Shown here: positions 46,592-56,903 of the stretch, in pieces
Layout of the letters: each line of letters starts with the position of its first letter
How positions within the stretch are numbered: the first letter of the stretch is position 1
Source: Phocaeicola sartorii JCM 17136 = DSM 21941
Lineage (GTDB): Bacteria; Bacteroidota; Bacteroidia; Bacteroidales; Bacteroidaceae
Length of the DNA: 64,000 bases
NCBI RefSeq assembly: GCF_000614185.1
Contig: NZ_BAKM01000032.1
Coordinates: forward strand, 1 to 64,000
Reading direction: 5' to 3'
Program-made: the position numbers and the translations under genes
The notes under the pieces: model-generated
What the model saw: the letters and a program-made list of their open reading frames with translations, nothing else
Told to the model about the DNA's origin: nothing
Database searches by the model: none

Positions 46592-49500
46592 TTATCTTTG
46601 TAAAAAACAAACAGCACCTTCAACGGGAGCCATTAAAGTGACTTTTCCACCTCCTCTCACCTTTCCGTCTTTTTTTAGAACCGTTCCCTTGTCCGGATCG
46701 ATCCAGAAAACTTTATACGTTCCTCCATCTTCCGTCAAATCCAGATGAATCTCATCCTTCACACAATACCCAAGATACCCTTTTCCGACAGCCCCATCAC
46801 CCACTGAGTATCCATATCGGTCTGTTTGTCTATAGGAAAAAAAGCGGAAGCCTTTTCATAAACCGGCAGTTCATCAACCGGCGGTACTTTGGCAAAAGAG
46901 CCACCCGCCATAAATACGGCCCAATTCATCGCATTATGAGGAACTCTGGCTGTGCTCCCATTATAAACCACTGCTTTATCAGGATACTTACGACGATATT
47001 CGCGTACCGCACGATAAACACTGGCACAAGACACAGTACCCGGATCAATCAGCCGCGCATGCTGGCGAGGAGCCAAACTTATCCCTCCTTGCGGTTCGTA
47101 TAAAGTCCCATCCGCCCGATAATGCCACTGACGAATATCAATCACATCAACCATTGAAGCATGTTTTTTATCTTTCAATACAGCATCCTGCACATCTTTT
47201 GTCGCCGTCAACGCCACCAGCTGATGGTTATCACACGCATGAACCTCTTCCAGCCAAAAGTTCATAAAGTGCAACGGTCCGGTATATTCCAGCCCGATGC
47301 TATGCACCACCCCATTACTGCCATGGAACGCATTTACACTCTGACGGATGAACTTGCTGTGATATTCACGGATGACCGGACGAGTGATATCATAAAACTG
47401 TTCTGCCATATACACCCTCTTATCTCCCGAGAAAACGGTTTTTTCCGCAAACCCCAACTGGTTTATATTGTTGGCGGAACGCCAAGGATAATCACACCAG
47501 TGTGCTCCTTCCTCTATAATGTTGTGCTGATTATAATGATCATGCAACAAAACCAGTCCGTCACGGTCCGCCACTTCCACAAACCGCTTCAGACGGTTCC
47601 AGTACCAAGGATTGAATTTATTCAGATCATATTTGCTCAGGCGGTCCTGAGCTTCTCCCTGCCCGCTACGGCTATAAGGCATCTCATTAAAAGGAGCCCA
47701 TACTTCAGCGTCAGCATGCATATTCCGCTCATGGTCATTCCGACGACGCTCATACCACAACCCCGTACGGTGATGAAGCACATGTGCTCCCGACAATAAT
47801 AACACTTGCGCTACACTATCCGGTTCCTCGGTATATCCCGCACCGGTACGTCCCGGAACAAACTGGCTGAGCGATCCTTTTCCCTGCCATCCCGTAGTAC
47901 CGGGGATCTTCTTGCGGAAATAAGTTCCGTTCGTGAGAATACGATCCCCCCGCACAATCCAGCCGTTTTTTACTTGTAAAGGTTCTGCCATGGCTATACG
48001 CTTTGTCTTTTCAGGCCGCCATTTCACTTCGCTTAAGAAAGGAGCGTCATCCCGGACTGTCTCCAAAGGATACTTCACAATCATGCTGTCTATCCACATA
48101 TCCATACGCATATCCGGTCTCAATGATTGCACAGACATCCAATGAGCATACTCAGGAGTGGGCTTTGTGGTCTCATCAGTCGTGTACACATATATTTTCT
48201 CCTTTTCCAGCTGAGGAACACCCATGCGGGCTTCCAGCTGGGCATAAAAGAAACTTTCCGGTTTGACAAACGTATGCGACAATTCGTAATGACCGTTACC
48301 GAAAGGCTGCGTCCACATTCCATAGGCCCAATTATGAGCGGTGGGGGGAGTAACGCAGTGAGTCTGTGAAGCACGTCCCTGCCAGCACATAGAATTAGCC
48401 GCCACCCATCCGGCTCCCTGATCTGCCATGTCCCGATAGCCCAACTGAATAATTCCTCCGGACACGGTTATTTTATCCATCAAAATGCCATTAGAGAAGC
48501 CACCTGCAGATCCGCAGAAACTATAAGGGCGTTCGGAATGACACTGTACAAAAGCGTTAGGTCCGGGTACGGCGACTCCTACCGTAAAGTCACGGTATCC
48601 CTCTTCGGAATAACAACGCTGAAAAAGAGTAAGCTGTCCCAATGTATGAAAAGCATAACGCCGATGGTTGGCTATCTCAGACACGGGATTCAGAAATTTA
48701 CAATCCTCCACAGTCACCTGCATCGCTCCTTCCAATACCATCACCGCCGAACCTGCAAAATGATGAGCCTCCACCCTACGCACCCATCCATCTTTCACAT
48801 GATTGAAGGTAACCGCCTGCCAACGATGATTCTCATCTTTCAGATTCGCAGGGTCATAGTCTGAATCACAACACAAATTCTCTACCCCGACATTATGAAT
48901 CCTTCCAGTCCATGAAAGAGGTAAAACATACCCACCGCCATATTGAGGATCAAGCCCCATAGTCAACGGCACATCTATAGTGATGCCGTCGGAGGACACC
49001 GCAACCACAGTACGCTCCCATACCATATCATGACGGCCGGGAGTCCATTTCGAGAAATTATATTCCTGTTCATTGCCCAGTCTGTCCGTTCCAAGTACCG
49101 AAATCCATCCGGCTGTCGACGGGCGGACGATGCGTATCTTATCTCCCGCCTTCAATGTTGCTGTTTTTTCCAAAGGAATAACCGTGGCATTTACAGGTAC
49201 GTATCGCCGGGCAACACGAACCGTATCTCCTGTTTCCGCATTATCATAACCAAAGACACGAACCAATTCATCTTTCATCGGCCCAATGCACGCAGAACCG
49301 TCCCCCCATTTTTATGGCATCCGCTACCACGAAGAACTACTCCGGAGGCCCGCATCAGAAGCTTTCCTTTCAATTCATAGTTACCGGGAGCCAGCTGAAC
49401 GGCGCCTCTGAAACCATCCGGCCCCATGGGAAGAGAAGCCACATAATCCAATGCTTGCTGAATAACACCGGTGGCATCCCCATCCACGACAGGAACATAG

Positions 49501-49721
49501 ACTTTTGCACTCACTCGGGGAATGGGATACTCCGACTGGCGGTAGCCACAAAAAGAGAAATCAGGTATCCGGTCACCATTGGGATACGATTGATAAACCA
49601 GCGAACCGGTTTCTGTAATATGAACAGGCGACTGAGGAGTCGTCTTAAAATGTGCATTTGCAGCCGCAAAGAGGAATACTCCGGCAGAAAACAGGAATAC
49701 CCGGCATAAATTGTGTTTCAT
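46592..49721 (-). CDS. Large secreted right-handed beta-helix protein, frame interrupted twice
   Basis: Start ATG 49721 (MKHNLCRVFLFSAGVFLFAAANA, signal peptide). An N-terminal beta-helix follows (YVPVVDGDATGVIQQALDYVASLP.., a pectate-lyase-like start), with further turns (GWVRRVEAHHFAGSAVMVLEGAMQVTVEDCKF). A long C-terminal domain resembles DUF6298-type modules. Frame changes near 49280 and 46780-46795 split it in three; two added bases give about 1043 residues. Likely a polysaccharide-acting enzyme in the periplasm or on the surface, but I see no SusC/D neighbours and the substrate is unknown. Confidence 0.7.
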
Positions 49722-49748
49722 AGTTCCATACTTAAAATTTCGAATACA

Positions 49749-49756
49749 CAAAAATA
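49749..49756 (-). promoter_or_regulatory. Promoter -7 box of the beta-helix gene
   Basis: Minus-strand TATTTTTG fits TAnnTTTG, 28 bp before ATG 49721. Confidence 0.45.
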
Positions 49757-49933
49757 GCGGCAAAACAGATACGACTGATTGAATAATTGGTCAAAATCGG
49801 GTAGAAATCGAGCACTTCACTGAAATTATAACGATTCGCAAACCAATGATAAAATAAAAGCCTGGTTACTAAAATAAGATGAAGAGTCTGACAAATAAAG
49901 AGGGAAAACAATGGATATCGAATAATTTTATAT

Positions 49934-49941
49934 TATTTTTG
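49934..49941 (+). promoter_or_regulatory. Promoter -7 box of the BadF-type kinase
   Basis: TATTTTTG fits TAnnTTTG, 30 bp before ATG 49971. The rest of 49757-49970 holds no gene. Confidence 0.45.
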
Positions 49942-49970
49942 TAAGACTAACAATCATCTTATGATCCGAT

Positions 49971-50819
49971 ATGATAGTAATAGCAGATAGTGGTGCTACC
50001 AAAACAGACTGGTGTCTGGGCAACACCAAGACAAACAGCAGAACAGTCCGGACAGAAGGCATCAACCCTTTTCACCAATCAGCTGATGAAATAAAAGAGG
50101 TGATCGCCTCCACGCTAGTCCCCCGGCTGGGAGACACCACAGGGGTCACAGATATTTATTTCTATGGCGCAGGATGTATCCCCGAAAAGACGAACCTAGT
50201 GAAAACGGCCTTGGCACAGAGTTTTCCCCATGCGAATATACTTGTCGAAAGTGACTTGTTGGGTGCCGCCCGCGCACTGTGCGGTAAAACGGCGGGAATA
50301 GCGTGCATTTTAGGTACAGGGTCCAACTCCTGCGCTTATGACGGAGAAAAAATAACAGCCAATGTCTCTCCGCTGGGATATATCCTAGGAGACGAGGGCA
50401 GCGGAGCCGTATTAGGGAAACGGCTGACAGGCGATTGTCTGAAGCACCAGCTTCCCGATGACCTTTGCCGGGATTTCTTGAAAGAATACGATTTGACACC
50501 GGCACTGATTCTGGACAAAGTGTACCGGCAGCCTTTAGCCAACCGCTTTCTGGCGAGCCTGACTCCTTTTCTTTCCGCCCACAAGCATAGGACAGAAATA
50601 CGGAATCTGTTAATTTCCTGCTTCACCGATTTCTTCACCCGTAATGTAATGCAGTATGAATACCGCGATATCCCTGTACATTTCACAGGATCCATCGCTT
50701 TTCATTTTCAAGAAGAAGTGAAAGAAGCGGCCCTCAGGCTGAATGTGTCCACCGGAAAATTTTTAAAAAGCCCGCTGGAAGGATTAATGGATTATCATTT
50801 CGAAACATCATCTTTATAA
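49971..50819 (+). CDS. BadF/BadG/BcrA/BcrD-type ATPase, probable N-acetylhexosamine kinase
   Basis: 282 residues of the ASKHA fold: phosphate 1 loop IADSGATKTDW, GTGSNSC (phosphate 2) and LGDEGSGAVLGKR. Length and motifs match the GlcNAc/MurNAc kinases annotated in Bacteroidales. It would phosphorylate amino sugars from peptidoglycan or host glycans. The AmpG-like permease lies 4 kb away, so a link to recycling is possible. The SIMPL gene follows 34 bp downstream. Confidence 0.85.
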   Translation: MIVIADSGATKTDWCLGNTKTNSRTVRTEGINPFHQSADEIKEVIASTLVPRLGDTTGVTDIYFYGAGCIPEKTNLVKTALAQSFPHANILVESDLLGAARALCGKTAGIACILGTGSNSCAYDGEKITANVSPLGYILGDEGSGAVLGKRLTGDCLKHQLPDDLCRDFLKEYDLTPALILDKVYRQPLANRFLASLTPFLSAHKHRTEIRNLLISCFTDFFTRNVMQYEYRDIPVHFTGSIAFHFQEEVKEAALRLNVSTGKFLKSPLEGLMDYHFETSSL

Positions 50820-50853
50820 AAATATAATTGTATCACTAAAAAACGACTAAAGT

Positions 50854-51555
50854 ATGAAAAGTTGGAAACTTGAGGCCCTCATCCTTGCCATAGGCATGTT
50901 GGTGATGGGGTATTTTATCAAACAAGGATTGGACACTTTCTCCGGCAGAGACAGAGTGGTGAACGTGAAAGGCCTGGCAGAAATGGAAGTACCGGCCAAT
51001 AAAGTAACCTGGCCTTTAATGTACAAAGATCTGGGAAATGACCTTCCTACCTTATATAATAAGATAAATGCAACCAACCGGGCGATTGTGGACTTTCTGA
51101 AACAGAAAGGAATCACTGAAGACGAAATCAGCATCAACGCGCCGGAAATCATAGACATGCAGGCTGAACGTTATAACAACAATCCGGCCCCCTTCCGCTA
51201 TAATGTCACTTCTGTAATCACAGTTACTTCAACCAAAGTGGAACTGGTAAGAAAGATGATCAGTGAACAAAGCGAACTTTTAAAGCAAGGCATCGCTATC
51301 ACCGGCGGAGATTATCGTTACAATGTACAATATGACTATACCGGCTTGAACGATATCAAGCCCCAAATGATAGAGGAAGCAACCAAAAACGCACGGGCGG
51401 CAGCCATTAAATTCGCCAAGGACTCGGACAGCGAGCTTGGTAAAATAAAAAGAGCTTATCAAGGTCAGTTCAGCATCGAGGATCGTGACGCCAACACTCC
51501 ATATATCAAACGTATCCGCGTTGTAACCACCATTGATTACTCTTTGGAAGATTAA
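50854..51555 (+). CDS. SIMPL domain (DUF541) protein
   Basis: 233 residues. An N-terminal membrane anchor (LEALILAIGMLVMGYFI) precedes the SIMPL fold. RVVNVKGLAEMEVPANKVTWPL is the usual first strand and KAEAxxxA-like TKNARAAAIKFAKDSDSELGKIKRA the conserved helix. The family is periplasmic with unclear role (stress, OMP complexes). Probably cotranscribed with the kinase. Confidence 0.87.
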   Translation: MKSWKLEALILAIGMLVMGYFIKQGLDTFSGRDRVVNVKGLAEMEVPANKVTWPLMYKDLGNDLPTLYNKINATNRAIVDFLKQKGITEDEISINAPEIIDMQAERYNNNPAPFRYNVTSVITVTSTKVELVRKMISEQSELLKQGIAITGGDYRYNVQYDYTGLNDIKPQMIEEATKNARAAAIKFAKDSDSELGKIKRAYQGQFSIEDRDANTPYIKRIRVVTTIDYSLED

Positions 51556-51718
51556 ACTCCCATCCGGCGGAGCATATCCAACAAAACTCTGCCGAAATGA
51601 TGAGCAGACATTCCATCTGGCAAAGGAAATGATTAAATGGGCTACTATTATGGAGGTAAAATCAAACAGGCCTCATCCTCATTTTAATTTTATCCAGCAA
51701 GAAATTTCAGCAAACTTG

Positions 51719-51748
51719 TTTGTGTTTCAGTATTTTGTTGTATCTTTG
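51719..51748 (+). promoter_or_regulatory. rpsA promoter
   Basis: TTTG (51719-51722) and TATCTTTG (51741-51748) are 18 bp apart, a canonical Bacteroidetes promoter. Leader of about 60 nt. Confidence 0.75.
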
Positions 51749-51814
51749 CGCCCGAAATTAGATGATCAATATAATGTCTAACGTAATTAACTGAGAATTT
51801 TAACAATTTTATTA

Positions 51815-53610
51815 ATGGAAAATTTAAAAAACATCGCTCCTGTTGAAGATTTCAACTGGGATGCTTACGAAAACGGCGAAGCTGCAACAAGCATGAGCAC
51901 GAAGATCTTGAAAAAGCTTATGATGGTACTCTGAACAAAGTAAACGACCGCGAGGTTGTGGACGGTACTGTTATCGCAATGAACAAACGCGAAGTAGTTG
52001 TCAATATCGGCTACAAATCAGACGGTATCATTCCTTTGAGTGAATTCCGTTACAATCCTGATCTGAAAGTGGGTGATACTGTAGAAGTATATATCGAAAA
52101 TCAGGAAGACAAAAAAGGACAGTTGATCCTGTCACACAAGAAAGCACGTGCTACCCGTTCTTGGGATCGCGTAAACGCTGCTCTTGAAAATGAAGAAATT
52201 ATCAAGGGTTACATCAAGTGCCGCACTAAGGGTGGTATGATTGTTGACGTATTCGGCATCGAAGCATTCTTGCCGGGTTCTCAGATTGATGTGAAACCTA
52301 TCCGCGACTACGATGTATTTGTAGGCAAGACAATGGAATTCAAAGTGGTTAAAATCAACCAGGAATTCAAAAACGTTGTTGTTTCTCACAAAGCCCTTAT
52401 CGAAGCTGAGCTTGAACAGCAGAAAAAAGAAATCATCGGTAAACTTGAAAAAGGACAAGTACTGGAAGGTACTGTTAAAAATATCACATCATACGGTGTA
52501 TTCATCGACCTTGGCGGCGTAGATGGTCTGATCCATATCACTGACCTGTCTTGGGGCCGTGTAAGCGATCCGAAGGAAGTAGTTGAACTGGATCAGAAAC
52601 TGAACGTAGTTATCCTTGATTTCGATGACGAAAAGAAACGTATCGCTCTGGGTCTGAAACAACTGACTCCGCATCCATGGGATGCCCTCAGTTCTGACTT
52701 GAAAGTAGGTGATAAGGTGAACGGTAAAGTTGTTGTTATGGCCGACTACGGCGCATTCATCGAAATTGCTCCGGGCGTAGAAGGTTTGATCCACGTTTCT
52801 GAAATGTCTTGGTCACAGCACTTACGTTCTGCTCAAGATTTCATGAAAGTAGGTGATGAAGTGGAAGCTGTTATCCTGACTCTTGACCGTGACGAACGTA
52901 AGATGTCTTTGGGTATCAAGCAGCTGAAACAAGACCCATGGGAAACAATCGAAGAAAAGTATCCTGTAGGTTCTAAGCACACTGCAAAAGTTCGTAACTT
53001 CACTAACTTCGGTGTATTCGTAGAAATCGAAGAAGGTGTGGACGGATTGATCCATATTTCTGACCTTTCTTGGACTAAGAAAGTGAAACATCCTTCTGAA
53101 TTTACTCAGATTGGTGCAGATATCGAAGTTCAGGTATTGGAAATCGACAAAGAAAACCGTCGTCTGAGCCTTGGTCACAAGCAGTTGGAAGAAAACCCAT
53201 GGGATGTATTCGAAACTGTATTCACAGTAGGTTCTGTACACGAAGGTACTATCATCGAAATGTTGGACAAGGGTGCTGTAGTAGCTCTTCCTTACGGTGT
53301 GGAAGGTTTTGCAACTCCGAAACACTTGGTAAAAGAAGACGGCTCTCAAGCTCAACTGGATGAGAAACTGTCATTCAAGGTAATTGAATTCAACAAGGAT
53401 GCCAAGAGAATCATCTTGTCTCACAGCCGTATCTTTGAAGATGCTGCCAAGGCTGAAGAAAGAGCAGAAAAGAAAGCCGCTTCCAATGCAAAGAAAACAG
53501 CTAAGAGAGAAGAAGCTCCTGCTATCCAGAATCAGGCTGCTTCTACTACTTTAGGTGATATCGATGCACTGGCTGCTTTGAAAGAACAGCTGGAAAACAA
53601 AAAGAAGTAA
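51815..53610 (+). CDS. rpsA: 30S ribosomal protein S1, frame interrupted once
   Basis: Start ATG 51815 (MENLKNIAPVEDFNWDAYENGE). The frame breaks at about 51898, where AGCACGAAG should read AGCCACGAAG (SHEDLEKAYDGTLNK). With one base added it is 598 residues with repeated S1 domains (e.g. GTVKNITSYGVFIDLGGVDGLIHITDLSW, VRNFTNFGVFVEIEEGVDGLIHISDLSW) and an Ala/Lys-rich tail. S1 is essential for translation initiation, so a real break would be lethal; sequence error is the better explanation. A terminator follows at 53634. Confidence 0.95.
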
Positions 53611-53633
53611 TCAGTTTACTTTAAGATAAACCA

Positions 53634-53667
53634 AAAGGATGCATTTGAACGGATGCATCCTTTTTTT
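53634..53667 (+). terminator. rpsA terminator
   Basis: AAAGGATGCAT (53634-53644) and ATGCATCCTTT (53653-53663) with an 8-nt loop and seven Ts. From 53668 to 53858 I see no gene. Confidence 0.92.
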
Positions 53668-53858
53668 ATGCCATAATTTCTTAAAAAGGAACATATTCTA
53701 TGGAATATCCGCAATAAAACCGTATCTTTATAGAGTAATAAAATTTCGAGTCAGCATTTCACTACGACTTCTCCCCCGTTTTCTTATTACTCATTATTAA
53801 TTCCATACACTTCCCCTTAGCAGGCCGAACTGTATATTACTAATTTAAAAAGAACCAA

Positions 53859-54305
53859 ATGGCGAAACCTATTTCATTTACCAAACGAGATCTGGAAAAG
53901 AAAAAACAAGAAAAGCGCTTAGCAAAACAACAGAAAAAAGAAAGAAAGAAAAAACAGCGGCACATCCTCCTTCGAAGATATGATTGCTATGTAGACGAGA
54001 ACGGTATGATAACCGATACTCCTCCCACTCCTGATAACAAGCCACAAGAAGTGGACCTGTCCACGATTGAAGTTTCAACTCCCCGCAGGCCTGAAGAACC
54101 GGTAGAACTGGTGCACGAAGGAAGAATAGAGCATTTCAATGTGTCCAAAGGATACGGATTTGTAAAAGACTTGAAGAATGCCGAAAAATATTTCTTCCAT
54201 ATCAGCGGATTGATAGACAGTGTAATAGAAAACAATATCGTGACTTTTGAACTGGAAAAAGGATCACGCGGAATGAATGCAGTGAAAATAAAACTTAAGA
54301 AATAG
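53859..54305 (+). CDS. Cold-shock domain protein with basic N-terminus
   Basis: 148 residues. A Lys/Arg-rich helix (about 8-40; RDLEKKKQEKRLAKQQKKERKKK in pieces) and a linker lead to a C-terminal cold-shock domain (about 85-148). The RNA-binding RNP-like stretch is EGRIEHFNVSKGYGFVKDL with YFFHISGL. Probably an RNA chaperone; the basic N-terminus suggests strong nucleic-acid or ribosome binding. It lies downstream of rpsA but behind a terminator. Its own terminator is at 54317-54340. Confidence 0.87.
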   Translation: MAKPISFTKRDLEKKKQEKRLAKQQKKERKKKQRHILLRRYDCYVDENGMITDTPPTPDNKPQEVDLSTIEVSTPRRPEEPVELVHEGRIEHFNVSKGYGFVKDLKNAEKYFFHISGLIDSVIENNIVTFELEKGSRGMNAVKIKLKK

Positions 54306-54316
54306 TTCAATCCCAT

Positions 54317-54340
54317 AATGCCGTTTTTACGGCATTTTTT
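54317..54340 (+). terminator. Terminator after the cold-shock gene
   Basis: AATGCCGT (54317-54324) pairs with ACGGCATT (54329-54336), followed by TTTTATTTT. Confidence 0.9.
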
Positions 54341-54362
54341 ATTTTCCATTCAAAAAAGATCG

Positions 54363-54370
54363 TATCTTTG
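54363..54370 (+). promoter_or_regulatory. RNase Z promoter -7 box, almost abutting the start codon
   Basis: TATCTTTG ends 5 bp before ATG 54376, with TTTT-rich DNA about 20 bp upstream. Transcription would begin at or next to the ATG, i.e. a leaderless or near-leaderless mRNA. Confidence 0.55.
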
Positions 54371-54375
54371 TAACG

Positions 54376-55305
54376 ATGGAGAAATTTGAAGTACATATAT
54401 TAGGATGCGGGTCAGCACTACCGACTACACGGCATTTTGCAACATCACAAGTAGTAAATGTCCGTGAAAAGCTATTCATGATAGACTGCGGTGAAGGAGC
54501 ACAAATGCAATTACGCAAATCAAAACTGAAATTCACCCGGCTAAACCACATATTCATTTCGCACCTGCATGGCGATCATTGTTTCGGACTGATAGGACTG
54601 ATATCAACTTTCGGCATGCTGGGAAGAACAGCTACGCTCTATATCCACTGTCATGCAGAATTGGAACACCTTCTTGCTCCGCAACTCGACTTTTTCTGCA
54701 AAGGCATGAGTTACAAAGTAGTTTTCCAGCCTTTCGATCCGGGCAAAGCCGAAGTGGTTTATGATGACCGCTCACTGACCATAGAGACAATCCCCTTACG
54801 CCACCGGATACCCACCTGCGGATTCCTTTTTTCCGAGAAACAGACTCCCGCCCATATCCGGCGCGACATGATTGACTTTTATGAAATACCCGTATATGAA
54901 ATCAATCGAATAAAGAATGGCGCCGATTATACATTACCGGACGGAAGAATAGTACCCAACAGCAAACTGACTGTCCCTTCCGCCCCTCCCCGCCGGTATG
55001 CCTATTGCTCAGATACTATATATCTGCCACGCATCATAGACCAAATACACGGAGCGGACTTGCTGTTTCATGAAGCCACCTTTGCACAAAGTGAACAAGC
55101 CCGTGCGAAAGAGACCTTTCACACCACTGCCGCACAAGCAGGAGAAATAGCCCGCGCCGCAGAAGTAAGACAACTTCTTATAGGACATTTTTCGGCACGC
55201 TACGAAGACGAAAGCGTATTGTTGCAGGAAGCATCAAACATCTTCCCCAACACTCTGCTTGCACGGGAAACATTAAAAATTTCCATAGAATCCGTTAAAC
55301 CATAA
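54376..55305 (+). CDS. rnz: Ribonuclease Z
   Basis: 309 residues of the metallo-beta-lactamase fold. The zinc motif is HLHGDHCFGL, with LGCGSALPTTRH at the N-terminus, YCSDTIY, FHEATFA and GHFSARY. This is the tRNase Z order, and the length fits the short form. It cleaves the 3' trailer of tRNA precursors lacking encoded CCA, as the tRNAs here do. A sigma-factor gene follows after 33 bp. Confidence 0.95.
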   Translation: MEKFEVHILGCGSALPTTRHFATSQVVNVREKLFMIDCGEGAQMQLRKSKLKFTRLNHIFISHLHGDHCFGLIGLISTFGMLGRTATLYIHCHAELEHLLAPQLDFFCKGMSYKVVFQPFDPGKAEVVYDDRSLTIETIPLRHRIPTCGFLFSEKQTPAHIRRDMIDFYEIPVYEINRIKNGADYTLPDGRIVPNSKLTVPSAPPRRYAYCSDTIYLPRIIDQIHGADLLFHEATFAQSEQARAKETFHTTAAQAGEIARAAEVRQLLIGHFSARYEDESVLLQEASNIFPNTLLARETLKISIESVKP

Positions 55306-55338
55306 CATGAACCGGACATCTAATAAAAAAACAGAAGC

Positions 55339-55889
55339 ATGAACACTTACAATGAGAAAGAAATAATAGCGTTGTTGCAGGACCCGGCACGACAGAAAGA
55401 GGCATTCGAATGTATTGTCAACGAATACAGCGAACAGCTATACTGCAGATACGCCGGATGGTACTTTCTCATGAAGACGCTAATGATCTGTTACAGAATA
55501 CATTTATCAAAGCCTGGATCAACCTGGAGTATTTCCGTGCCGAAGCCAGAATGTCGACCTGGCTTTACCGCATAGCCTTGAATGAATGCCTGACCTTTTT
55601 AAACAAGCAACGTGCCACCAGCCAGTTATCTATAGATGACACCGACGCAGACATGGTGAACAAGCTGGAAAGCGATACCTACTTTAATGGAGATGAAACT
55701 CAAAGATTATTTCAAAAAGCATTACTGACGCTACCAGAGAAACAGCGTATAGTATTCAATTTAAAATACTTTCAAGAAATGAAATATGAAGACATGTCCG
55801 AAATACTAGGAACAAGCATCGGAGCACTGAAAGCCTCCTACCACCATGCAGTGAAAAAAATAGAGACTTTTTTGAAAGAGTGCCTTTAA
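55339..55889 (+). CDS. ECF-type RNA polymerase sigma factor, frame interrupted once
   Basis: About 183 residues with one base restored at about 55445 (TACTGCAGA to TACTGGCAGA, giving LYWQIRRMV). Region 2 has DANDLLQNTFIKAWINLEYFRAEARMSTWLYRIALNE. Region 4 contains LTLPEKQRIVFNLKYFQEMKYEDMSEILGTSIGALKASYHHAVKKI. A small membrane protein with one central helix follows 45 bp later and may be its anti-sigma factor. Then comes a Spy-like periplasmic protein, so an envelope stress role is plausible. Confidence 0.88.
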
Positions 55890-55934
55890 ACCTTTTTAAA
55901 AGAAATGTATCTAAACTAATAAAGGAGAACCACT

Positions 55935-56312
55935 ATGAAGGAAGAAGATGAATTATTAAAAAAATACGGGACAAAAAATCCGTTCATGGTACCCGAAGGT
56001 TATTTCGACAACTTCTCAAAGGAGTTGATGAATAAATTGCCGGAGAAGGAACTAACTCCTGCTCCACAAGAAAATATAACCGTTTGGCAGCGCATCAAGC
56101 CTTGGGTATATATGGCAGCCATGTTCTGTGGATTGATGCTCAGTGTCAGAGTCGTTGTAGGTCCCCCGAAACAAGACACTCCTATTTTTACAGCTACAGA
56201 GACTGAACAATTCTCTGACGAATATATTGAAACGATTTTAGACCATTCCATGATGGATGATTACACGCTCTATCAATATTTGACAGATGCGAATTCAGAT
56301 ATGTATAATTAA
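55935..56312 (+). CDS. Putative anti-sigma factor, single-pass membrane protein
   Basis: 125 residues with a good AAAGGAG ribosome site 7 nt upstream. A cytoplasmic N-terminus of about 50 residues (NPFMVPEGYFDNFSKELMNKLPEKE, a pattern common beside Bacteroidetes ECF sigmas) is followed by one membrane helix (PWVYMAAMFCGLMLSVRVV) and an acidic periplasmic tail. The anti-sigma role is inferred from position and topology. Confidence 0.65.
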   Translation: MKEEDELLKKYGTKNPFMVPEGYFDNFSKELMNKLPEKELTPAPQENITVWQRIKPWVYMAAMFCGLMLSVRVVVGPPKQDTPIFTATETEQFSDEYIETILDHSMMDDYTLYQYLTDANSDMYN

Positions 56313-56323
56313 ATAATAATCAC

Positions 56324-56770
56324 ATGATACAAAAACTGGCAACCTTGCTTATCATTTCATGTATAAGCATTTCGATACAGGCGCAAGACAGAAAGAAATC
56401 CGGTTTCACTAAAGAAGAATTCAGAGCCAGGCAAGAGGCATATCTCATGCAAAAGGCAGAAATAACGCAAGAAGAGGCAGCCAAATTCTTTCCTGTCTAT
56501 TTTGAATTACAAGACCGCAAGAAGGCGGTAAATGACAAAGCATGGGAACAGGCACGCAAAGGAAAAGATCCCAAAACCAGCGATGCTGAATATGAACAAA
56601 TCATAGAGGGCATTGTCAAGGCACGAATAGAAGCCGATAAACTGGATCTGGAATATCTTCAACGATTCAAGAAAATCCTATCACCCAAGAAAATATATAA
56701 GTTGCAACGTGCGGAGATCAGATTTCACCGTGATATCTTAAAAATCATGCACCAATCCCACAAGAAATAA
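56324..56770 (+). CDS. Spy/CpxP-like periplasmic protein
   Basis: 148 residues with a signal peptide (ATLLIISCISISIQAQ). The mature part is helical and charged (FRARQEAYLMQKAEITQEEAAKFFPVYFELQDRKK..), resembling LTXXQ/Spy-type chaperones. It starts 11 bp after the putative anti-sigma gene. A target or effector of the envelope sigma is plausible. A 14-bp hairpin ends the transcript (56792-56834). Confidence 0.7.
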   Translation: MIQKLATLLIISCISISIQAQDRKKSGFTKEEFRARQEAYLMQKAEITQEEAAKFFPVYFELQDRKKAVNDKAWEQARKGKDPKTSDAEYEQIIEGIVKARIEADKLDLEYLQRFKKILSPKKIYKLQRAEIRFHRDILKIMHQSHKK

Positions 56771-56791
56771 AAGCAACAAAAGATATTTCCA

Positions 56792-56834
56792 ACTTTCCCC
56801 AAATCCATCAATCCAACTGAGATTTGGGGAAAGT
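56792..56834. terminator. Bidirectional hairpin between the Spy-like gene and mazG
   Basis: ACTTTCCCCAAATC (56792-56805) pairs perfectly with 56821-56834, between convergent genes. Confidence 0.7.
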
Positions 56835-56903
56835 GTGCTTTCTGACGTCCGATGGGGGATAAAACACAGTTCCGCAACACTCCCCCTACGCAAGAGCCGG
56901 AGA

